Source: a virus. Taken from it: a DNA stretch of 56,602 nt. The DNA lies in IMG/VR virus record IMGVR_UViG_3300033064_001798, positions 1-56,602 of that record. One strand, 5' to 3'. Position numbers and translations under genes: made by a program. Shown one piece after another: positions 14,607 to 21,906 of the stretch. The notes under the pieces are model-generated. The model ran no database searches. It saw only the letters and a list, made by a program, of their open reading frames with translations, and was not told where the DNA came from. The stretch's first letter is position 1. Each line of letters begins with the position of its first letter.

Positions 14607-16781
14607 ATGGATTATACAAAATTAAAATCACTATTGCCAATTTCTGAAATAGACGAAGGTGCCTTGGAGCAAATTCACAAAGCTTTAGAACAACCTTTTC
14701 TAGAAAAGTTAGTTGTGCTACCGGACGTTCACAAAGGATATTCGTTACCAATTGGTGCTGTTGCACAATTAAATGGAGTTATCTCACCTGATTATGTTGG
14801 GTACGATATTGGTTGTTTCTCAGGAGACACAAAAATACCGCTACTAGATGGTAACAATTATACGCTCAAGGAGTTATATGACACTGAAATGGAAAATTTT
14901 CCTGTATATTCTATTGATAAAAATGGGGATCATAAGATAGGAATAGCAGATAAAATTAAATTGACAAAAAGAAATTCAGAATTAATTAAGGTGACTATTG
15001 ATAGTGGCGAAGAAATAATATGTACACCAGATCACAAGTTTTTAAATTTGGATCTAACATACACAGAAGCAAAAGACCTAAAAAATAGGCAATCGCTATT
15101 CCCATTTCACAGAAGACTCGATAGAGATGGGTACGAAATGCTCGGCGTAAGAGGTACGTCTTATACAATTCCAACACACAAAGTTGTAGCTAAATCTGGA
15201 CTAATTGGTGATCGTATTGAATTCGAAAATGGTACGGACATACACCATAAGGATAAGAACAAACTTAATAACTTTCCTGATAACCTAAAATTTATAGATA
15301 GAAAGGAACACCAAAGCCTACACGCCGTTGATAGAAATTATTTTTCAACTGAAGATTTTAAGGAGAAAAAGAAAAAAACAATATTAGAACGTGGGTACTA
15401 TTATGACCCTAAATTCTTAGAGCAAAAATCGAAAATCGCAAAAGATAATATTCTAAAGTACATGAAAGATAATAAAGAAGATTTTGCAAAAGTTGTAAAG
15501 AAAAATGCAGAGAGGGGCGGAAAGTTCTTTTCTAATAAGAATTCTGACCCAGATATGACATTAAGGCAAAAAATTGCAAGGATAAAAAAGGTAATAAAGC
15601 TGTGCGTTGACGAATATGGAGAGGTTAACGATGTGAATTATGAAAACTGTAGGGTCAAGTTCTATAACTATCCAAAATACGAAAAAGCAAAATTAATAAT
15701 TGAAAGTGCTGGTATCACTAACTTTTTAGATGTTTTAAAAGATGAAAGATTTAGCAACAACCATAAAGTAGTGAGTATTGAAAAATTAGATTATAAAGAA
15801 GATGTCTATTGTATGACTGTTGAAAAATATCATAACTTCGCACTATCATCTGGTGTATTTGTTCATAACTGTGGGGTGTGTAATGTTATCACGGACTTAC
15901 GTGCTGACGATGTTTTGACAGACATAAAAATCAAACAAAAAATATTTGACAAGATATATGAGGTTATTCCTGTTGGCTTCAACTCTCATGAAAACTGTAT
16001 ACCTATAAATATTGAAACTGCGTCTGGTGATAAGGATTTAGATAAAAAGGTAACTGAAAAATGGGTTAAACAGTTGGGAACATTGGGTGGAGGAAATCAC
16101 TTCGTAGAAATCGGTGGAAATCAAAATGGTTTCCTATCTGTTACTATCCATAGTGGGTCCAGAGGTTGCGGTCACGCAATAGCTGATTTTTATATGAAAA
16201 AGTCGAAGGTAGTTGATATGGACTTACCTGATGGTTTCTTTCATTTAAATTCTGAATATGGTGTTAAATATTTAAAAGATATGAATATGATGTTGGATTA
16301 TGCTCTTGCCAATAGGAAGGTCATGATGAAAAGAATATTAGAAATATTTGGAATTAACGGTGAGAGAAAAGAAACACTTCTATTCAATATGATTAATGAA
16401 ACACATAATCATGCCATCGTTAATGGTAATACTGTAACCTGTAGGAAGGGTGCCACAGAGTCTCATGCGGGTCAAATGGGAATAATCCCATCTGACATGA
16501 AAAATGGTGTCTATATTGTTAAGGGCTTAGGGAATGAGGAGTATTTATGTAGTTCGTCACATGGGTGCGGAAGGTTGGGAAGCCGCCGTTGGGCGAGGGA
16601 ACAACTCACATTAGACGAATTTAAAGATATGATGCGTGGGATTGTTGCGAAGGTAGATAAAAGTACATTGGACGAAGCACCGTTAGCATATAAAAATGCT
16701 GATTATGTTATAGGTGCCCAAAAAGGTATCGTAATCGATGTGATGGATTTTATTTCTCCATTAATTAATATCAAAGGATGA
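14607..16781 (+). CDS. rtcB: RtcB-type RNA ligase with HNH-bearing intein
   Basis: 724 residues, of which 1-69 and 422-724 form a 372-aa RtcB: DVHKGYSLPIGA, VGYDIG-CGVC, GGGNHFVEIG, HSGSRGCGH and SHGCGR...SRR are all present. RtcB joins 2',3'-cyclic phosphate or 3'-phosphate to 5'-OH RNA ends using Mn2+ and GTP, and is suited to repair tRNAs cut by anticodon nucleases. The intein (70-421) is described separately. Start 14607 is set by GGGAGG upstream. An HNH pseudogene lies just downstream. Confidence 0.95.
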   Translation: MDYTKLKSLLPISEIDEGALEQIHKALEQPFLEKLVVLPDVHKGYSLPIGAVAQLNGVISPDYVGYDIGCFSGDTKIPLLDGNNYTLKELYDTEMENFPVYSIDKNGDHKIGIADKIKLTKRNSELIKVTIDSGEEIICTPDHKFLNLDLTYTEAKDLKNRQSLFPFHRRLDRDGYEMLGVRGTSYTIPTHKVVAKSGLIGDRIEFENGTDIHHKDKNKLNNFPDNLKFIDRKEHQSLHAVDRNYFSTEDFKEKKKKTILERGYYYDPKFLEQKSKIAKDNILKYMKDNKEDFAKVVKKNAERGGKFFSNKNSDPDMTLRQKIARIKKVIKLCVDEYGEVNDVNYENCRVKFYNYPKYEKAKLIIESAGITNFLDVLKDERFSNNHKVVSIEKLDYKEDVYCMTVEKYHNFALSSGVFVHNCGVCNVITDLRADDVLTDIKIKQKIFDKIYEVIPVGFNSHENCIPINIETASGDKDLDKKVTEKWVKQLGTLGGGNHFVEIGGNQNGFLSVTIHSGSRGCGHAIADFYMKKSKVVDMDLPDGFFHLNSEYGVKYLKDMNMMLDYALANRKVMMKRILEIFGINGERKETLLFNMINETHNHAIVNGNTVTCRKGATESHAGQMGIIPSDMKNGVYIVKGLGNEEYLCSSSHGCGRLGSRRWAREQLTLDEFKDMMRGIVAKVDKSTLDEAPLAYKNADYVIGAQKGIVIDVMDFISPLINIKG
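14814..15869 (+). other. intein with HNH homing endonuclease inside RtcB
   Basis: 352 residues starting CFSGDTKIPL (block A), TPDHKFL (block B), and ending NFALSSGVFVHN before Cys+1. An HNH-type endonuclease core (IHHKDKNKLNNFPDNLKF, about residues 211-228 of the fused protein) lies between the splicing blocks. The insertion site is DIG/C, so the Cys+1 nucleophile becomes the conserved metal-binding cysteine of RtcB after splicing. Confidence 0.93.
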
Positions 16782-16788
16782 GGTTTAT

Positions 16789-17359
16789 ATGAAAGTGAAT
16801 AAAGAAGACTTATTAACACAGAGAAAATTGAAAGAGTTGTTGCATTATGACCCCGATACAGGATTGCTCACTTGGCGGTCTAGGATTGGGATTGTCGCCA
16901 TGTCAAACAATTTAATACGCAATATGCTGGTAAAACAGCAGGTTATAAATATCATCCAGATGATGCACATGTTGATTATCGTGTTATATCTGTTGGGGTG
17001 GTTTTGGGTAAAAAGAAATATAGCTTCTTGGCACATCGTTTAGTATGGCTTTATATGACGGGAAAGTGGCCTGAAAACCAGATAGATCATGATAATGGAG
17101 ATGCTACTGATAATAGATGGGTCAACTTGGATGATGTGACCCGTTCTAAAAATGGCATGAACCAAAAAAGAGTAGTACAAATACATCTGGCTCCACTGGT
17201 GTTTGTTGGCATAAACGAGATAAAAAATGGGTTGCTCAAATAAAGTTTAATGGCAAACATGTGCATCTCGGTTATTCCACAGACAACCAACAAGCCATAG
17301 ACGCACGTAAAGCCGCGAACATTAAATATAAATTTCACGAAAATCATGGGGAGAGGTAA
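16789..17359 (+). pseudogene. broken HNH/AP2 homing endonuclease gene
   Basis: Begins with the family start (NKEDLLTQRKLKELLHYDPDTG), then is frameshifted near 16,885 and again near 17,170. The HNH part (LAHRLVWLYMTGKWPENQIDH, IDH...DNRWVNL) and the AP2-like DNA-binding part with KYKFHENHGER survive in other frames. Inserted right after rtcB. The terminal codons supply the ribosome site of the next gene. Confidence 0.9.
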
Positions 17360-17363
17360 AATT

Positions 17364-17582
17364 ATGGAAGATGACAATAGACCATTTCCGATACAAGGTG
17401 AATGGGATCGTAGAAAAAAAGCAAAACCATGTACAATTCCTTGGTGGTTGGCAGAGGAAGTTTACAAGGTTTATAGTAGTAAATTTGGTACATCACAATC
17501 ATTAGAGGGGTTAGCAAAACGTGGTGGTTTTGGGCGAGGTGAAGTACTTTGGCTATTAAGTTTAAGTGGCTATAAATTATAA
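17364..17582 (+). CDS. hypothetical protein, 72 aa
   Basis: A Trp-rich protein containing a possible helix-turn-helix segment (SLEGLAKRGGFGRGEVLWLLSL). Start 17364 follows GGGGAGAGG, which is the end of the broken HNH gene. Function not recognised. Confidence 0.65.
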   Translation: MEDDNRPFPIQGEWDRRKKAKPCTIPWWLAEEVYKVYSSKFGTSQSLEGLAKRGGFGRGEVLWLLSLSGYKL

Positions 17583-17591
17583 AGGGATATT

Positions 17592-17795
17592 ATGACTAAT
17601 AATTATTGTGAATTTATTGGTAACGAAAAATATTATTTTGATGAGATACCGAAATCAAAGCGGATATGCAAATGGGCTGGGTTTAACCATTGCACTTATT
17701 ATGATAAACCTTTAAAAGAAGATGGTAACGGCTGGAGAAAGTGCTGTAATGAATGCGCGACACCTCATTATTTAAAGGGTTTTAAATGGGTTTAA
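17592..17795 (+). CDS. cysteine-rich small protein, 67 aa
   Basis: Six cysteines, including CKWAGFNHC and CCNECATPHYL, suggest a small zinc-binding protein. AAGGG precedes the ATG by a few bases. No function recognised. Confidence 0.65.
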   Translation: MTNNYCEFIGNEKYYFDEIPKSKRICKWAGFNHCTYYDKPLKEDGNGWRKCCNECATPHYLKGFKWV

Positions 17796-17821
17796 GGGCT
17801 ACTTATAAAGGTTTAAAAGGC

Positions 17822-17867
17822 ATTCAACAGGGTTTACAGGGACGAATTTTTCTTACCCTGTACTCAG
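17822..17867 (+). promoter_or_regulatory. small intergenic hairpin
   Basis: In the 100-base gap after 17795, ACAGGG pairs with CCCTGT across about 25 bases; no clear T run follows. It might be a leader or processing hairpin for the gene at 17896. Weak evidence. Confidence 0.3.
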
Positions 17868-17895
17868 CTATGTATAAACAAAAAGGAGGCAAATT

Positions 17896-18159
17896 ATGGA
17901 CAAAATTAAACTAAATGAAATAACAGAAACCGTATGTAAACTTTATAATAAAAGTGGTGAATATGTTTGTACAATAGAATCACATTTAGAGCTAAATGAT
18001 ATTAGAATCCAAATCATGAAAGCTAAAGTAGACGGATATTATATTATTTGGGAGCGTTTCTTATTATACATAGATAAATCTGGCAAACTTGATGAGTGGC
18101 CTAAAGGTTTCTATGATACGTTTGATAACCAATTAGATATCTTAATCGGTTTAAAATAA
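17896..18159 (+). CDS. hypothetical protein, 87 aa
   Basis: A mixed beta/alpha protein of unknown function. AAAGGAGG is located just before the ATG. It is the last gene before the terminator at 18235, and a promoter follows its stop. Confidence 0.7.
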   Translation: MDKIKLNEITETVCKLYNKSGEYVCTIESHLELNDIRIQIMKAKVDGYYIIWERFLLYIDKSGKLDEWPKGFYDTFDNQLDILIGLK

Positions 18160-18167
18160 AATAAAGC

Positions 18168-18196
18168 TTGACAAAACTAAAAATATGTGATAAGTA
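18168..18196 (+). promoter_or_regulatory. sigma-70-like promoter, rightward
   Basis: TTGACA (18168-18173), preceded by AATAAAGC as at 3044, 3556 and 44673; the -10 is weak (TAAGTA at 17 bp, or ATAAGT at 16 bp after GTG). Transcription from here would meet the terminator at 18235 within about 70 bases. Confidence 0.6.
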
Positions 18197-18202
18197 TATA
18201 GT

Positions 18203-18270
18203 TATTGTTTTCATTTATGTGTTTTTCCTTTCTTAAAAACCTACATTATTAATTTAATGTAGGTTTTTTT
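18203..18270 (+). ncRNA. candidate ~65-nt small RNA
   Basis: Bounded by the promoter at 18168 and the strong terminator at 18235-18270 with no start codon plus ribosome site between. A short transcript should be made. No family recognised. It could equally be a promoter whose transcripts partly read through. Confidence 0.35.
18235..18270 (+). terminator. Rho-independent terminator (bidirectional)
   Basis: 14-bp perfect stem: AAAAACCTACATTA pairs with TAATGTAGGTTTTT across a 6-base loop, followed by further T residues. It ends the transcript of 17896-18159 and isolates the regulator gene at 18352. Confidence 0.9.
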
Positions 18271-18290
18271 GGGTTAAATGAAAATAATAC

Positions 18291-18319
18291 TTGACTTTCT
18301 ATATAATTTGTGATATATA
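18291..18319 (+). promoter_or_regulatory. sigma-70-like promoter, rightward
   Basis: TTGACT (18291-18296), 17-bp spacer, TATATA (18314-18319). It lies just after the terminator and 33 bases before the GTG of the ribbon-helix-helix gene. Confidence 0.7.
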
Positions 18320-18351
18320 TTATATAAGTTTAATAAAGGAGGTGATTAGCA

Positions 18352-18498
18352 GTGCGTAAAAAAATTAATTTTTTTATATCATGGCAACAAAACAAAAAAT
18401 TGGAGGATGCTATAAACAGAACAGGTATGACTATATCTGAGTTATTTAGAAGGGCGTTAGATTATTATTTAAAAAGTGAGGAGTTCGATGATAAATAA
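18352..18498 (+). CDS. ribbon-helix-helix (CopG/Arc-like) regulator, GTG start
   Basis: 48 residues: a basic beta strand (KKINFFISW) followed by two helices (NKKLEDAINRTG and ISELFRRALDYYLKS), the pattern of CopG/MetJ/Arc repressors, which bind operators as dimers. AAAGGAGGTGA six bases before GTG fixes the start. Its own promoter and the upstream terminator isolate it. It overlaps the HNH gene start. Possible targets, including its own promoter, are not identified. Confidence 0.8.
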   Translation: MRKKINFFISWQQNKKLEDAINRTGMTISELFRRALDYYLKSEEFDDK

Positions 18499-19057
18499 AG
18501 ATAAAGAAGATTTATTAACACAAGAAAAATTGAAAGAGTTGTTAGATTATGACCCTGATACTGGTTTATTTACTTGGAAGGAAAGGGTTGGGAGTGGTCG
18601 GGATAAGTGGTTTAATGTGATGTTTGCAGGTAAGATGGCAGGATCAAAAAAGACAGATATTAAACTGAAGCACTACAAAACGATAAATGTAAAAATAAAT
18701 TTAAATAAAAAGAGGTATGCTTTCTTAGCTCACCGTTTAGCATGGCTATATATGACTGGTAAATGGCCTGATAAACAAATAGACCATATAAACGGCGATT
18801 CCACTGATAATAGGTGGTTTAATTTAAGAAATATTACAGGTTCAGAGAATTGCAGAAATAAAAAAATAAACAACAATAATAAGTCCGGTTTCACTGGTGT
18901 CTATTGGCGAAAAGACGCTAATAAGTGGAGGGCCGCGATAAAGACGCATGGGAAGAAAATAAGTCTTGGTTGCTTCACAGACAAACAAGATGCCATAGAT
19001 GCAAGAAAAGAAGCTAATATCAAATACGGGTTCCATGAGAATCATGGACATAAATAA
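18488..19057 (+). CDS. free-standing HNH homing endonuclease with AP2-like domain (intact)
   Basis: 189 residues. N-terminal motif NKDKEDLLTQEKLKELLDYDP, HNH core (AHRLAWLYMTGKWP, QIDHINGDSTDNRW) near 80-115, and a C-terminal AP2-like DNA-binding part (SGFTGVYWRKDANKW ... DAIDARKEANIKYGF) ending ENHGHK. One of two complete copies among six in this window. Starts within the end of the regulator gene; GAGGAG supplies the ribosome site. Confidence 0.93.
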   Translation: MINKDKEDLLTQEKLKELLDYDPDTGLFTWKERVGSGRDKWFNVMFAGKMAGSKKTDIKLKHYKTINVKINLNKKRYAFLAHRLAWLYMTGKWPDKQIDHINGDSTDNRWFNLRNITGSENCRNKKINNNNKSGFTGVYWRKDANKWRAAIKTHGKKISLGCFTDKQDAIDARKEANIKYGFHENHGHK

Positions 19058-19076
19058 ATAAATTAAGGAGGCTACA

Positions 19077-19328
19077 ATGGTTTACGAATATCAATGTCAA
19101 AATGCAAGGTGTAAAACAATTATTGAAGTGTTTGAAAAAGCAAATGATAAAAAATATCACGAAGATCTGTGCCCAGATTGCAAAAGTGCCATGAAAAGAA
19201 TTATTTCAAAGAACACCTTTCACTTAAAAGGGGGAGGATGGGAAAGTAAATCACCAATTGGCAACGATTTTAATCCTGAAGATGACCGCCTTATTGATCA
19301 GGTCGTGTCTAGAAAGAAGGTCACATAA
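19077..19328 (+). CDS. FmdB-type zinc-ribbon protein
   Basis: 83 residues: YEYQCQNARC at the start, CPDC around residue 33, and TFHLKGGGW, the pattern of the FmdB-like zinc ribbon family found in bacteria and many phages, function unclear. AAGGAGG precedes ATG. Its last base overlaps the start of the NMN adenylyltransferase gene, implying coupled translation. Confidence 0.8.
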   Translation: MVYEYQCQNARCKTIIEVFEKANDKKYHEDLCPDCKSAMKRIISKNTFHLKGGGWESKSPIGNDFNPEDDRLIDQVVSRKKVT

Positions 19329-19831
19329 TGGCAGACGTAGGAGTTATAGTGGGTAGGTTCCAAATAGATAAATTGCATGAAGGCCACATTGGGTTGTTTG
19401 AAAAAGCATATGAGGAATCCAAAAGGTTCATTGTTTTTATAGGTATAGACCCACATAAAAAAGATCCTATAAGAAACCCATTGGGGTATGAGGCTGTCAA
19501 GAATACAGTCAGAAGGGCTTTGTTTAAAATGACAATTAATTCAACAATATTACCCATATTGGATTGCCACAATGATGATGAAAGTTGGTCTGAGAATTTG
19601 GATTTGCAGATTAAAGCGATAACAAACGATAATGAAACAGTTTCATTATACGGTGGGCGAGACTCATTTATAAATTCATATTCTGGTATATACAATAAAA
19701 GACTATACACTAAAGAGCATGGTGTTAGTGCGACTAATAGAAGAAACGACATAGCAAAGTCTTCATTGTGGAGTAATGCAGACTTTATTAGGGGCGTAAT
19801 TTGGGGAACTTTAAATAATCAAAAGAGATAA
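19328..19831 (+). CDS. nicotinamide-nucleotide adenylyltransferase (NMNAT)
   Basis: 167 residues: GRFQIDKLHEGH at the start contains the HxGH nucleotidyltransferase motif, and SATNRRNDI near residue 136-144 stands where the ISxTxxR motif occurs. NadM/NadR-like. It converts NMN plus ATP to NAD+. Together with the NAMPT gene at 21907 it completes nicotinamide to NAD+ salvage, a pathway known in phages as a counter to NAD+-depleting defences. A short intact form without Nudix or kinase domains. Confidence 0.87.
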   Translation: MADVGVIVGRFQIDKLHEGHIGLFEKAYEESKRFIVFIGIDPHKKDPIRNPLGYEAVKNTVRRALFKMTINSTILPILDCHNDDESWSENLDLQIKAITNDNETVSLYGGRDSFINSYSGIYNKRLYTKEHGVSATNRRNDIAKSSLWSNADFIRGVIWGTLNNQKR

Positions 19832-19833
19832 CT

Positions 19834-20018
19834 ATGAACAAATTTAAAATAGGAGACAAAGTTGTATGGCTTGATAGGTTTGATGGTTGGCGTAAAATAG
19901 TACGATAACATTAATTACTTTTGCAGAAAGGCCAGAAGACAATATATATGATATTGAATGGGATGATGATAATGTTGGATGGGGTAAACGTTGGGAATGG
20001 AGTAAAATAACTATTTAA
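19834..20018 (+). pseudogene. frameshifted SH3/KOW-like family gene
   Basis: Starts MNKFKIGDKVVW and stops after 24 codons. The second half continues in another frame (TITLITF... DIEWDDDN...) to WEWSKITI, the family C-terminus, with a single-base shift near 19,905. Located two bases after the NMNAT stop. Either decayed or an assembly indel. Confidence 0.78.
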
Positions 20019-20029
20019 AGGTGTAAACT

Positions 20030-20260
20030 ATGAAATATAAATTTAAAATAGGAGACAAGGTTACAATATTAGATGGTAACGATGTTTTTCATCTTCGTTA
20101 TAATAGAAATTGCATGCCACCATATATAGGTAAGCATGCAACGATAGTAAGTAGGCGCTACAACATTTCTGGCACTGAGACATACAGAATTGATATAAAT
20201 ACGCATACATGGTGTGTCGATTGGTTGCAAGGTTGTGGATGGGGTAAAATAATTATTTAA
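20030..20260 (+). CDS. small SH3/KOW-like family protein
   Basis: 76 residues, MKYKFKIGDKVTIL at the start, GCGWGKIII at the end. Core YRIDINTHTWCVDWLQ puts it in the W-rich subgroup. Intact member next to the frameshifted copy; ends with TAA and is not coupled by ATGA overlap. Confidence 0.86.
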   Translation: MKYKFKIGDKVTILDGNDVFHLRYNRNCMPPYIGKHATIVSRRYNISGTETYRIDINTHTWCVDWLQGCGWGKIII

Positions 20261-20276
20261 ATATAAAGGAGAAAAT

Positions 20277-21251
20277 ATGAAAACTATAAAAACGCCAACA
20301 GGCAAAATAGTAATTATGGACTGTGAAAAAGGGCCATTAGAATTTGTATCTCTTGGCGACTATGGCAAACAGGCGAATATTAAAGCCGACTTTTTAGGCT
20401 TGACAGACGAGATAAACGGAGTTGAAAATTCAGGCATAATGCCATTAACCGAGAAATGGGTTATAACAATTTCAACTCAATACGGTTGTTCTATGAATTG
20501 CACCTTTTGCGATGTACCAAAAGTTGGGCCAGGAATTAACGCAACATATCATGATATGCTTGACCAGATAAAAATGGCATTATCTTTGGAACCAGAAATT
20601 GATTGCACAAAAAGATTAAATATTCATTTTGCAAGGATGGGTGAGCCAACATTTAATGGAAATGTATTGGATCTTGCTCTATGTTTGAAAAGAAACATTT
20701 ATGATTTTTATGGCAACTCTGGTACTGTTCATCCTGTTATTTCTACAATGATGCCTAAAAATAATAGAAATCTACTTAAATTTTTAAATATATGGACAGG
20801 TGACATAAAAAATAATTATTATAATGGTGAAGCAGGATTGCAATTTTCCATAAACAGCACATCTGATGCGCAAAGAAACCAAATGTTTTCAGGTAATTCA
20901 CTTGATTTGGATGATATTTCAAATATTGGTATTATGTTGCCAGATCCGGTTGGTAGAAAATATACTTTAAACTTTGCTTTACATGATGATTTTGAAGTAG
21001 ATGCTAAATTATTATGTTATTATTTTGATCCAAATAAGTTTTTAGTTAAACTTACACCAATTCATAATACGGCTACATCTATTGATAATAAAATTGTTAC
21101 AACAGGTGGATATGATAATTATTATCCATATAAAAAGGTAGAAACAGATTTAAAAAATGTTGGATTTGATGTTATTGTTTTTATACCTTCAAAAGATGAG
21201 GAAGAAAGCAGGATAACATGTGGTAATGCAATTTTAGCAGATAGCAAGTAA
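20277..21251 (+). CDS. RlmN-like radical SAM protein
   Basis: 324 residues. Radical SAM CxxxCxxC motif CSMNCTFCD around residue 72-80, a GEPTFNG segment (GMGEP-like) around 125, and a C-terminal TCGNA near the end, matching the position of the methyl-carrying Cys355 of E. coli RlmN. The residue matching Cys118 (7 before the first cluster Cys) is Thr instead. RlmN/Cfr enzymes methylate adenine in 23S rRNA and tRNA position 37. The N-terminal helical domain is shortened. Located between the NAD+ genes. Substrate unknown. Confidence 0.8.
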   Translation: MKTIKTPTGKIVIMDCEKGPLEFVSLGDYGKQANIKADFLGLTDEINGVENSGIMPLTEKWVITISTQYGCSMNCTFCDVPKVGPGINATYHDMLDQIKMALSLEPEIDCTKRLNIHFARMGEPTFNGNVLDLALCLKRNIYDFYGNSGTVHPVISTMMPKNNRNLLKFLNIWTGDIKNNYYNGEAGLQFSINSTSDAQRNQMFSGNSLDLDDISNIGIMLPDPVGRKYTLNFALHDDFEVDAKLLCYYFDPNKFLVKLTPIHNTATSIDNKIVTTGGYDNYYPYKKVETDLKNVGFDVIVFIPSKDEEESRITCGNAILADSK

Positions 21252-21274
21252 TAATTTAAAAGGGTAATTTTAAA

Positions 21275-21848
21275 ATGAGAATAAATAAAGAAGATTTGTT
21301 AGATGCGGTTAAATTAAAAGAATTATTAGATTACGACTATCACCGGCATTTTCACTTGGCGTGAACGTGTCGGTGATAGTCGTAGTATTAAGATATTCAA
21401 CACCAAGTTTGCTGGTAAGATTGCAGGGTCTATATATCACCAAAAGGATAGGCATGATGGTTTTTGTTATATAAGAGTAGGGATATCATTTAATAAAAAA
21501 TCATATCAATATTACATGCACCGTTTAGCATGGCTATATATGACAGGCGAGTGGCCTGAAAACCAGATAGACCATATTAACCATATTGGCACTGATAATA
21601 GGTGGGTTAATTTGAGGGATACTGATGAAAATCCTATGAATAGAGGAATGCAGGGTAATAACACATCTGGGTTTACTGGTGTCAGTTGGCACAAGTATGG
21701 TAAAAAATGGCAAGCTGAAATGCAGGTGGGTGGAGAGCATATTCACATAGGTTATTTCACAAACAAACAACAAGCCATAGACGCACGTAAAAGTGCGAAC
21801 ATAGAGTACGGGTTTCATGAAAATCATGGAAATAAAAATAATGCTTGA
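21275..21848 (+). pseudogene. frameshifted HNH/AP2 homing endonuclease gene
   Basis: Begins MRINKEDLLD...LKELLDYDY and is frameshifted around 21,342; from there the complete remainder (FTWRERVGDS..., MHRLAWLYMTGEWP, IDHIN, SGFTGVSWHKYG, GFHENHGN) is in one frame. A single indel explains the break. Its stop TGA is part of the TTGACA of the promoter that follows. Confidence 0.88.
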
Positions 21849-21872
21849 CATTTAAAATTAATAATATATAAT
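21845..21872 (+). promoter_or_regulatory. strong sigma-70-like promoter, rightward
   Basis: TTGACA (21845-21850), 16-bp spacer, perfect TATAAT (21867-21872). Best consensus match in the window; it drives the NAMPT gene, implying abundant early expression. Confidence 0.88.
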
Positions 21873-21906
21873 GCATTTAAACAATTAACGAAAAGGAGAT
21901 AAAAAC

